The translations under genes and the position numbers were made by a program. From Clostridia bacterium (lineage in GTDB: Bacteria; Bacillota_A; Clostridia; Oscillospirales; CAG-272), in assembly GCA_017542695.1 (NCBI GenBank), contig JAFXWT010000013.1, forward strand, positions 1-29,833: a stretch of DNA of 29,833 bases, read 5' to 3'. The notes under the pieces were generated by a model. The model saw nothing but the letters and a program-made list of their open reading frames with translations, ran no database searches and was not told where the DNA came from. Shown piece after piece: positions 22,553 to 29,833 of the stretch (positions within the stretch are counted from its first letter, which is position 1; each line of letters opens with the position of its first letter).

Positions 22553-23362
22553 ATGACTGTCAATGAAATATTTGAAAAAGAAAAGCTCGAATACGTTTCG
22601 GCTCTCGATATAACGCCTGCCGATATACGCCGTCCCGATATCATCGAGCGGCGCGGGATGAGCGCGGACGACGTAAGATGCGCGCTCGTGTTCCTCATGC
22701 CGTACTACGTCGACGACAGGGGCGGCAATGTATCGCTTTACGCCCGCCCGCGCGATTATCACGCATACACGGCGGAGCTTTTTCCGCGGATTGAAGCGGC
22801 GCTGACGGAGGAATTCGGCGGGCGATTCGTCGGTTTTTCCGATAAATCGCCGATAGAGGAAACGGAAGCGGCGCTCCGCGCGGGGCTTGCCGTCAGGGGC
22901 GACAGCTACGTTATCATCAACGAAAAGTACGGCTCGTTCGTCTTTATCGGTGAGCTTTTGACCGACGTTCCCGCTTTTGCTATGGGACTTGACGGCGCGC
23001 CGAAGGAGGCGCGCGGGTGCCTTCACTGCGGCGCGTGTCGCCGCGCGTGCCCGATGAAAAACGGGCGCGAGTGCCTCTCCGCCGTCACGCAGAAAAAGGG
23101 CGAACTGTCGGACGACGAGAAGGCGTATATCGTCGAAAACGGCTCTGTCTGGGGCTGCGATATATGCCAGACGGTCTGCCCGATGAACAAAAACGTCGCC
23201 GAAACGCCGATATCGTTTTTCAGGGAAAACAGGATATCGCGCCTCGACAGAAAAACGCTTGAAGAAATGACGGACGAAGAATTTGCTCGCCGCGCTTTTT
23301 CGTGGCGCAAAAAAGAGACCGTCATGCGAAACGTCGCGCTTTTTGAGAGCGCGGAAAAATAA
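22553..23362 (+). CDS. QueG-like (epoxyqueuosine reductase-type) iron-sulfur protein
   Basis: 269 residues resembling the cobalamin-dependent epoxyqueuosine reductase family, which carries out the last step of queuosine synthesis in tRNA. Family features are YARPRDYH near residue 64, SDKSPIEETEAALRAGL (about 95-111), YGSFVFIGELLTD (about 126-138) and the double 4Fe-4S region CLHCGACRRACP, an isolated Cys in RECLSAV and CDICQTVCP. It is shorter than typical QueG (310-380 residues), and the usual Pro-x-x-Glu-Arg after the catalytic Asp reads PIEET here. It may therefore be a QueG paralogue with another substrate. The ATG follows AAGG at 22539-22542. addB begins 18 bp downstream. Confidence 0.8.
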   Translation: MTVNEIFEKEKLEYVSALDITPADIRRPDIIERRGMSADDVRCALVFLMPYYVDDRGGNVSLYARPRDYHAYTAELFPRIEAALTEEFGGRFVGFSDKSPIEETEAALRAGLAVRGDSYVIINEKYGSFVFIGELLTDVPAFAMGLDGAPKEARGCLHCGACRRACPMKNGRECLSAVTQKKGELSDDEKAYIVENGSVWGCDICQTVCPMNKNVAETPISFFRENRISRLDRKTLEEMTDEEFARRAFSWRKKETVMRNVALFESAEK

Positions 23363-23380
23363 TATCACGGGAGGGTACGC

Positions 23381-26300
23381 ATGTTGAGCTTCATATACGG
23401 AAGAACGGGCACGGGCAAAAGCGCCGAGCTCTTTTCGCGCGCTCAAAGCGCCGCGGCGAGCGGAAAGCACGTGTATATCCTCGTCCCCGACAGAGACGCG
23501 GTCATCGCCGAGCGGCGCGCGTCCGAGCTTTGCGGCGTTGGGAACATCGACGTCGTAACTTTCCGCCGCCTTTCAAACTATATTTTCCGCGCACTCGGCG
23601 GAATATGCGAAAATTACATCGGCGCGGGCGCGAAAAAGGCAATAATGTACGGAGTTTTGAACTCGCTGTCGCCGCGCCTTTCGGACTACAAGAACATCTC
23701 GAAAACCGACCTCAATATGACGGAAAAGCTCGTCAAAGCTCGTGGCGAAATGATGCGGAACGACATAACACCGGAAACGCTTGCCGCCGCGGCGTCGCGC
23801 CTTGACGGGAAAACCGCGTCAAAGCTCGCCGATCTCGCGCTGATATTCTCGGAATTCGACGCCGCCGTCGCACAGCGATGGAAAGATCCCGACGGGATGC
23901 TCTCGGCGGTTTGCGCGCTCGACGGAACGGCGGATTTTTTTCGCGGGAGCGAGGTATATATCGACTCTTTTTCGGCGTTTACGTCGCAGCAGTACGGCTT
24001 TATCGAAAAAATGACGTCGGGCGCTGACAACGTCGTTGTTTCCATAGCTTACGAGCCGGACGAGGACAAAAACGAGCCCGCGTTCATGACGCTCGAAAAC
24101 ACGGACATGACGCTGAGGCGCGTCGCCGTGCGCGCAGGCGTAAAAACGGGCGACAATATCGTTATGCGCGCCGCGGCGCGATATAAAAACGACGAGCTGT
24201 CGTTCCTTTCGTCGCATCTTTTTTCCTCGTCGCGCCTGACTAAAGCTAAATTTGACGGGGCAGCCGAGAACATTCGCATTATCGGTGCGGCGAACGCTTA
24301 CGCCGAGGCGGAGGCCGTTGCCGTTGACATCTGCCGAAGGATACACGGCGGCGCGCGCATGCGCGATATGGCTGTAATTACGCGAAGCACCGACGAATAC
24401 AAAGGCGTGATCGACGCCGTTTTCGACAAATACGGAATACCGTATTTCATATCCGATAAAACCGACATATCCGAAATGTCGCTTATAAAATTCGTCACGA
24501 GTGCTCTTGCCGTCGCACGTCACGGATTTTATTTCGACGACGTCATATCTTATATAAAAACAGACCTTTGCGGCGTTGCCGCGGAGGATCTTTTCGCATT
24601 TGAAAATTACGTTATAAAGTGGGGAATCACGGGAAAGAAATTTACCGACGGAGATTTTCTCATGAATCCGCGCGGCTTTGCCGATTCGTTTACGGACAAA
24701 GACGCGGCGGCGCTCGACAGGATAAACGCGACGCGACGCGACGTCGTCGAGCCGCTTGCACGCTTTGTCGGTGTGATGAAAAATCAAAAGACCGTGCGCG
24801 GATTTGCGACGGCTCTGTTTGACTACCTTTCGTCGCTCTCGGTCCCCGAGCGCCTCGCCTCTCACGCCGAGAGCGCGCACGAGCGCGGAGACCTCGCCCT
24901 CGAATCGACGGAAAAGAAGCTGTGGCGCGCGTTTTGCGACGCGCTCGATCAGCTGGTGACATCGGTGGGAGAAAAAGAATGCGACGTTGACGGATTTTAT
25001 GTTTACCTTTCCGCGATGCTCTCTGAGACAGATATCGGCAGGATACCGACGGCGATCGACCGCGTGCTGATAGCGGACGCGGTGCTGACGAGCGTAACGA
25101 ACGTCAAACACGTTTACGTCATCGGGTGTTTTTCCGGCGGCTTCCCGCACCGCGTCGGCGAGGACGGTATCTTCACCGAGCGCGAAAAGAGCGAGCTCGA
25201 AAGCGTGGGTGTCGAGATATCGTCGCGGCTGTGGAAAAAACTCTCAGACGAGCTTTTCTTCTTCTATACCGCCGTTTCGTCTCCGTCCGAGTCGCTGACC
25301 GTCACTCACCCGCGTTTTAACGCCGACGGCGAGCCCGTTGAAATGTCCGAGGGCGCGCTGCGCATAATGGAGCTTTTTCCGTCCGTCACGGATGAAAATT
25401 TTGAAGAAACGCCGCGCCTCGACCGCGTCTGGAACATAAACTCGGCGCTCGAACACGTTACGTGCGGCGGCGCGCTCGGCGAGGCGCTCTCCGAATACTA
25501 CGCCGTTTTGCCCGAATACGCCGAGCGGCTGAAATACCTATCCTTGCCGATGTCGGCAAAGGACTGCGTCGTCGGAAAAGAGACGGCGGACATGCTTTTC
25601 GGAGGAACGATAAGCGCAAGCCCGACGCGCCTTGAACAATACGTCAAGTGCCGTTTTGCCTATTTCTGCAAGTATGAGCTGAATCTTTCCGACGACAGCG
25701 AGAGCCGCTTTGCCGAAAAAGACGTCGGCACGATCATGCACAAGATAATGGAGATCGCCGTGCGCTTTGCCGCCGAAAACCCCGGCGCTTCGGACGAGGA
25801 GCTTGACAAAAAAGTAAGAGAAGCCGCCGAATATCAACTCGGCGTGCTCACGGGCGGCGTCGCGCCGAAGAGAACTCTCCACGTCATCGACGGACTCTGC
25901 GCCGCCGCGCGCGAATATCTGAAATACATCCGCGCTGAGATGAAGCAAAGCAAATTCAGTCCGATCTCATACGAGCTTCGGATCGGAAACGGCGGCGTCG
26001 CGCCGATGAAAATGTCGGATGGGCGCGTCAGAGTGAACATCCACGGCAGGATCGACCGCGTGGACGCTTACGAGGCGGGCGACGGCACGCTCCGCGTCCT
26101 CGTCACCGACTACAAGACGGGGAAAAAGGTGTTCGACGTCAAAAACGTCGAGCTTGGGCTTGATCTTCAGATGCTGCTCTACCTTTTCTCGATATGGGAG
26201 AACGGAGAAAAATATTACGGCAAAAAAACAGCTCCCGCGGGAGTTCAGTATTACAGTATCGGTGCGCCGTCGCTGAGTCTGTCGCTCGACCAAACGCCGA

Positions 26301-26656
26301 GCGTCAAAGCGAAAAAGAGCGGCGTGTTCCTTTCCGATATCGAGGTATTGACGGCGCTCGACGAAAACCTTTCGGGCGAGTATATACCCGTTAAAGTCAA
26401 AGATATCGAGAATTATTCCGACGACGGAGAGATAAAGAAGCTTGCGTCGGACAAAAAACTCGAAGAGCTGAAAGATAAAGTCAAGACCGTTGTTCTTAAA
26501 ACGGCAAACGAAATGAAAGACGGCAAAGCAAACGCCGAGCCGCTTGAGATAAACCAAAATGGTTCGCCGTGTGAATACTGCGACTATCGCGCGGTGTGCA
26601 GGCGCGCAAAAGTAACATCACCAAGCGAAGAAGATCCCGAGGAGAACGAAGAATGA
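23381..26656 (+). CDS. addB: AddB-type helicase/nuclease subunit
   Basis: 1091 residues, a subunit of the AddAB complex that resects double-strand breaks for RecA-dependent repair. A Walker A motif, GRTGTGKS, lies at residues 7-14. The C-terminal PD-(D/E)XK nuclease region (about 750-1075) includes GTIMHKIMEIAVRF, the catalytic VTDYKTGKK near 908, and the iron-sulfur staple of AddB: a Cys pair near 756 and CEYCDYRAVC near 1063. Length is normal for clostridial AddB (1,100-1,200). addA, usually adjacent, is not downstream; a radical SAM gene overlaps the stop by 4 bp instead. The ATG follows GGGAGG about 8 bp upstream. Confidence 0.93.
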   Translation: MLSFIYGRTGTGKSAELFSRAQSAAASGKHVYILVPDRDAVIAERRASELCGVGNIDVVTFRRLSNYIFRALGGICENYIGAGAKKAIMYGVLNSLSPRLSDYKNISKTDLNMTEKLVKARGEMMRNDITPETLAAAASRLDGKTASKLADLALIFSEFDAAVAQRWKDPDGMLSAVCALDGTADFFRGSEVYIDSFSAFTSQQYGFIEKMTSGADNVVVSIAYEPDEDKNEPAFMTLENTDMTLRRVAVRAGVKTGDNIVMRAAARYKNDELSFLSSHLFSSSRLTKAKFDGAAENIRIIGAANAYAEAEAVAVDICRRIHGGARMRDMAVITRSTDEYKGVIDAVFDKYGIPYFISDKTDISEMSLIKFVTSALAVARHGFYFDDVISYIKTDLCGVAAEDLFAFENYVIKWGITGKKFTDGDFLMNPRGFADSFTDKDAAALDRINATRRDVVEPLARFVGVMKNQKTVRGFATALFDYLSSLSVPERLASHAESAHERGDLALESTEKKLWRAFCDALDQLVTSVGEKECDVDGFYVYLSAMLSETDIGRIPTAIDRVLIADAVLTSVTNVKHVYVIGCFSGGFPHRVGEDGIFTEREKSELESVGVEISSRLWKKLSDELFFFYTAVSSPSESLTVTHPRFNADGEPVEMSEGALRIMELFPSVTDENFEETPRLDRVWNINSALEHVTCGGALGEALSEYYAVLPEYAERLKYLSLPMSAKDCVVGKETADMLFGGTISASPTRLEQYVKCRFAYFCKYELNLSDDSESRFAEKDVGTIMHKIMEIAVRFAAENPGASDEELDKKVREAAEYQLGVLTGGVAPKRTLHVIDGLCAAAREYLKYIRAEMKQSKFSPISYELRIGNGGVAPMKMSDGRVRVNIHGRIDRVDAYEAGDGTLRVLVTDYKTGKKVFDVKNVELGLDLQMLLYLFSIWENGEKYYGKKTAPAGVQYYSIGAPSLSLSLDQTPSVKAKKSGVFLSDIEVLTALDENLSGEYIPVKVKDIENYSDDGEIKKLASDKKLEELKDKVKTVVLKTANEMKDGKANAEPLEINQNGSPCEYCDYRAVCRRAKVTSPSEEDPEENEE

Positions 26657-28503
26657 GAATACCCGAAAGCATACTTAAAAAAGTCGAAAAACCTGGGCGC
26701 TACGTCGGCGGCGAATGGGGGCAGGTCATAAAGGACAAGTCGAAGGTCGACGTGCGCTTTGCGTTCTGCTTCCCCGACACGTACGAGATCGGAATGTCGA
26801 ATCTCGGCATACGCATCCTGTACGACATAATGAATAAAATGGACTACGTCTGGTGCGAGCGCGGCTACGCGCCGTGGGTCGACATGGAAGAACAAATGCG
26901 CGCGCACGGCATTCCGCTCTGGGCGGTCGAGAGCGGCGACCCGCTCTCCGAATTCGACATCGTCGGCTTTTCGCTCCAATATGAAATGGGTTACACGAAC
27001 GTGCTGAATATGCTGTCTCTCGCGGGGATCCCCGTTCTCGCTTCCGAGCGCGACGAAAAGCATCCGCTCATCGTCTGCGGCGGGCCGTGTACGTATAACA
27101 GCGAGCCGATGGCGGACTTTGCCGATATTTTCCTCATTGGCGAGGGCGAGGACGAGCTGCCCGATCTGTGCGCGCTTTACCGCGAGTATAAGTTTTCCGA
27201 CATGACAAGGGACGAACTGCTCCGCCGCGCGTCGCATCTCGAAGGTTTTTACGTGCCGTCTCTCTACGACGTGACGTACAACGACGACGGAACGATAAAG
27301 GAATACAGACCGAAATATGACGACGTGCCGAAGAGAGTCAGAAAGCGCATCGTAAAGGATATGGACAAAGCGCCGTACCCCGAAAATCTCGTTATGCCTT
27401 ACATCGAAACGGTGCAGGACAGGATAGTGCTCGAGGTCTACCGCGGATGTATCCGCGGGTGCCGATTCTGTCAGGCGGGGATGGTCTACCGCCCCGTGCG
27501 CGAAAAGAGCGTTGAAAAACTGAATGAGACGGCGAAAACGCTCGTCGAAAACACGGGATACGACGAGATCACGCTATCGTCCCTTTCGATCAGCGACTAC
27601 ACGTGCATTGACAGACTGACCGACGAAATGCTGAAATGGACGGACGACAAAAAGATATCTCTTTCTCTCCCGTCGCTGCGCGTCAACAGCTTCACAAAGG
27701 AGCTGATGGAAAAGATATCGACCGTCCGCACGGGAGGCATCACGTTTGCGCCCGAGGCGGGGACTCAGCGCCTGCGCGACGTGATAAACAAGAACATCAA
27801 CGAAGAAGAACTGCTCCGCGCCTGCCGCGTCGCTTTCGAGGGCGGCAAGACGGCGGTCAAGCTCTATTTCATGCAGGGACTCCCGACGGAAACCGATGAG
27901 GACCTCGACGGCATAATCGCCCTCGCGCGCGAGGTGATCGAGGAATTTTACCGAACGCCCGGCAGAATGAAACGTCAGTCGCAGGTGACGATATCGGCGG
28001 CGTGCTTCGTGCCGAAGCCGTTCACGCCGTTCCAATGGGAAGGGCAGTGCCCGTACGACGAGCTCATCCGCCGTCAGAAATACGTCACGGTGAAAAACAC
28101 CGACAGAAAGATAAAATACAACTATCACGACGCGGGAGTCAGCCGCATTGAAGCGGTGTTCGCCCGCGGCGACAGGCGGCTCGGCAAAGCGATACTCGAA
28201 GCGCACCGCCGCGGAATGCGTCTTGACGCGTGGGAGGAATTTTTCAGCTACGAGGGCTGGCTTGATGTGTTCAGATCGGTCGGCATCGACGAGAGCTTTT
28301 ACGCAAACCGCACGTTCGGCGAGGACGAGGTGCTCCCGTGGGATATAATCGACATCGGCGTGACGAAAGAGTTTTTGCTCCGCGAGCGCCACAACGCATA
28401 CAAAGGAAAAACGACGCCCGCCTGCTCGGAAAAATGCTCCGCGTGCGGCGCGAATAAGCTGGGAGGTGAAAGATCATGGTGCCCGAAGAACGTTACCCCG
28501 TAA
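26653..28503 (+). CDS. B12-binding domain/radical SAM protein (TIGR03960 type)
   Basis: 616 residues. The N-terminal cobalamin-binding-like domain (about 30-190) contains FPDTYEIGMSNLGIRILYD and IGEGEDELPDL. The radical SAM core begins near residue 260 with YRGCIRGCRFCQAGM, the CxxxCxxC that binds the SAM-cleaving 4Fe-4S cluster. A further Cys cluster, CSEKCSACG, lies near the C-terminus. The start ATG at 26653 overlaps the addB stop (ATGA); a longer frame beginning inside addB is not needed. This family nearly always lies next to a DUF2344 gene, as here, and often near rng and rplU-rpmA. Its reaction is unknown; a role in RNA or ribosome modification has been suggested from such neighbours. 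Confidence 0.93.
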   Translation: MRIPESILKKVEKPGRYVGGEWGQVIKDKSKVDVRFAFCFPDTYEIGMSNLGIRILYDIMNKMDYVWCERGYAPWVDMEEQMRAHGIPLWAVESGDPLSEFDIVGFSLQYEMGYTNVLNMLSLAGIPVLASERDEKHPLIVCGGPCTYNSEPMADFADIFLIGEGEDELPDLCALYREYKFSDMTRDELLRRASHLEGFYVPSLYDVTYNDDGTIKEYRPKYDDVPKRVRKRIVKDMDKAPYPENLVMPYIETVQDRIVLEVYRGCIRGCRFCQAGMVYRPVREKSVEKLNETAKTLVENTGYDEITLSSLSISDYTCIDRLTDEMLKWTDDKKISLSLPSLRVNSFTKELMEKISTVRTGGITFAPEAGTQRLRDVINKNINEEELLRACRVAFEGGKTAVKLYFMQGLPTETDEDLDGIIALAREVIEEFYRTPGRMKRQSQVTISAACFVPKPFTPFQWEGQCPYDELIRRQKYVTVKNTDRKIKYNYHDAGVSRIEAVFARGDRRLGKAILEAHRRGMRLDAWEEFFSYEGWLDVFRSVGIDESFYANRTFGEDEVLPWDIIDIGVTKEFLLRERHNAYKGKTTPACSEKCSACGANKLGGERSWCPKNVTP

Positions 28504-29153
28504 GAGTCAGATTTTCAAAGGTCGGCTCGCTGAAATTCATATCGCATCTCGACCTTTCGCGCACGATGAAAGCGGCGTTTCTGCGCGCGAAACTGCCGAT
28601 ATGGTATACGCTCGGCTTTAACCCGCATCCGAAAATGGTATTTTCTCTTCCGCTTTCGGTCGGCACGGCGAGTCTTTGCGAATTTATGGACTTTATGCTG
28701 ACCGAGCGCGTGCCTTATGACGAGATCGTCGCGCGCCTCAATTCGTCTTTCCCGACGGAGCTTCGCGCCGTCGAGGCGTACGAGCCGACGACGAAATTCT
28801 GCGACATCGGCTGGGCAACGTATGAGATCCGCCTTATCACGTCCGAAGCGTCGGATAAGCTCGCAAAGGATATCCTCGCGCTTTTTGGCGGGGAGATCGT
28901 TGTATCGAAAACGACGAAAACCGGAACGCACGAGCTTGACATCGCGCCGCTTTGCGACATTCTTTCCTGCGCGTACGACGGTGAGGATATAGTGATCGTC
29001 GCGCGCCTTTCCTGCGGCGAAAAATCGTTCATCAACCCGAAGCACATCATCGAGCACATTCTCGCGGCGTATCCGACGCTGCTTGACGGCGGCGACCACA
29101 CCGTCTGCCGATTAAACGTCTATATGCCGGATAAAGAAACGGAGTTCAGATAA
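28476..29153 (+). CDS. Radical-SAM-associated DUF2344 protein (TIGR03936 type)
   Basis: 225 residues. The family opening is plain: VRFSKVGSLKFISHLDLSRT (about 10-29), then LGFNPHPKMVFSLPLSVGT (about 46-64). It is the standard partner of the radical SAM protein before it, and in some bacteria the two are fused. The ATG at 28476 has a good AGGTGA site and lies 28 bp inside the radical SAM gene, so the two are coupled. The stop codon overlaps the next gene by 1 bp (TAATG). Function is unknown; the conserved pairing implies that it presents a substrate or regulates the radical enzyme. Confidence 0.93.
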   Translation: MVPEERYPVRVRFSKVGSLKFISHLDLSRTMKAAFLRAKLPIWYTLGFNPHPKMVFSLPLSVGTASLCEFMDFMLTERVPYDEIVARLNSSFPTELRAVEAYEPTTKFCDIGWATYEIRLITSEASDKLAKDILALFGGEIVVSKTTKTGTHELDIAPLCDILSCAYDGEDIVIVARLSCGEKSFINPKHIIEHILAAYPTLLDGGDHTVCRLNVYMPDKETEFR

Positions 29154-29833
29154 TGGCACAGTATTCTATCCTCGCAAAATACTACGACGCGCTGATGGAC
29201 GGCGTGAACTACTCAAAATGGGCTGATTTCTATGAAAAATGCTTTGAAATGTGCGGCGTCGACGCGAAAACGGTCGTCGACATCGGCTGCGGCACGGGAA
29301 GCATTACTATCGAGCTCGCCGCGCGCGGTCACGAAATGACGGGCGTTGATATATCGTCGGAAATGCTCGCGCCGGCGCAGAAAAAAGCCGATGAGCGCGG
29401 CGTAAATGTCCGCTACGCCGAGCAGGACATGGCGTATCTCGACACAGGAGCCGAAAACGACGCCGTGATATGCTCGTTCGACGGGGTAAACTACCTCGCC
29501 GGGTCCGACGACGTTCGCTCTTGTTTTTGCTCCGTTGCCGCGGCGCTGAAAAAGGGAGGCGTTTTCGTGTTTGATGTTTCGTCAAAATATAAATTCGAGA
29601 ATATCCTTTCCGACAACGCTTTCGTGTATGAAGTCGACGGGATGTTCCTCTCGTGGCAGTGCTTTTACAGTCAAAAGCGCGGCGTGTGCGACTATTACCT
29701 GACGTTTTTTGAGAAAAAAGGCGGCGCATGGCACAGATACGACGAAACACAGCGCCAGAAAGCATATTCCGAGCGCACGCTTGAAAAGATACTGAAGGAA
29801 GCGGGATTTTCAGTCGTGGGCAAATACTCCGAC
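29153..29833 (+). CDS. Class I SAM-dependent methyltransferase (3' end missing)
   Basis: 227 codons are open to the window edge, so the C-terminus is missing. The SAM-binding motif I is VVDIGCGTGSITIELAARG (about 43-61), with motif II acidic GVDIS near 65, motif IV-like CSFDGVNYL near 104 and LKKGGVFVFDVSS near 130. The N-terminal YSILAKYYDALMD is typical of small-molecule or uncharacterised methyltransferases of this class. The ATG overlaps the DUF2344 stop (TAATG), and GGAG at 29141-29144 serves as ribosome-binding site. It appears to be part of the addB-radical SAM operon. The substrate cannot be read from the sequence. Confidence 0.9.
   Translation, partial: MAQYSILAKYYDALMDGVNYSKWADFYEKCFEMCGVDAKTVVDIGCGTGSITIELAARGHEMTGVDISSEMLAPAQKKADERGVNVRYAEQDMAYLDTGAENDAVICSFDGVNYLAGSDDVRSCFCSVAAALKKGGVFVFDVSSKYKFENILSDNAFVYEVDGMFLSWQCFYSQKRGVCDYYLTFFEKKGGAWHRYDETQRQKAYSERTLEKILKEAGFSVVGKYSD

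Noticed and set aside
23819..25150. A 443-codon open frame on the minus strand
   Set aside because: It is antisense to addB and has no recognisable domain.
1..29833. tRNA, rRNA, CRISPR array, insertion sequence or prophage
   Set aside because: I looked for cloverleaf ends, regularly spaced repeats, transposase motifs and terminal repeats and saw none that I could support.

Overview
The window looks like chromosomal core and near-core DNA from an uncultured anaerobic Clostridia (Firmicutes) bacterium of moderate to fairly high GC. The grounds are RNase J rather than RNase E, a TepA-type ClpP homologue, AddB, the MEP-pathway gene ispE, a TIGR03960/TIGR03936-type radical-SAM pair, several 4Fe-4S proteins, strong AGGAGG ribosome-binding sites and many ATGA or TAATG gene overlaps. 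I see no tRNA, rRNA, CRISPR array, phage or insertion sequence. Assignments rest on motifs and family knowledge read by eye; no database search was run.

Layout. 1-2943 (+): the end of gnd (6-phosphogluconate dehydrogenase), a PfkB-family sugar kinase and an AT-richer one-helix membrane protein of unknown function. 2961-5328 (-): an overlapping operon of pduL, a cytoplasmic Asp-box sialidase-like protein and a sugar isomerase/epimerase-like TIM barrel, from a clear promoter at 5375-5403. 5471-8697 (+): tepA-like, a CmpB-like membrane protein, a DUF362 protein whose usual C-terminal ferredoxin domain lies in another frame, and ispE. 8704-8964 (-): a small tail-anchored protein. 9113-10384 (+): a sugar-phosphate nucleotidyltransferase whose tail resembles the last domain of a phosphohexomutase. 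10405-12376 (+): promoter, structured leader and RNase J. 12427-17575 (+): phased A/T tracts, promoter, an attenuator-like leader, potABCD and a LiaF-like membrane protein. 17628-22431 (-): a divergent type IIA topoisomerase pair, translationally coupled to a winged-helix regulator with a degenerate receiver. 22553 to the end (+): a QueG-like iron-sulfur protein, addB, a B12-binding radical SAM protein, its DUF2344 partner and a partial SAM methyltransferase.

The most interesting material is in the non-coding leaders. Upstream of RNase J, one 10-nt segment can pair either in a local hairpin or with the best Shine-Dalgarno in the leader. That Shine-Dalgarno in turn serves a two-codon ORF (ATG-CGG-TAA) just before the RNase J start. 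Upstream of potABCD, a promoter preceded by about 120 bp of helically phased A/T tracts drives a leader with a strong internal terminator and a competing hairpin, which is the arrangement of an attenuator or riboswitch. I do not recognise either leader as a named RNA class. Other points worth checking are the DUF362/ferredoxin frame break, the head-on overlapping promoters at 22457-22528 around a TGTGTACACA palindrome, and the operon joining a divergent topoisomerase to a pseudo-receiver regulator.
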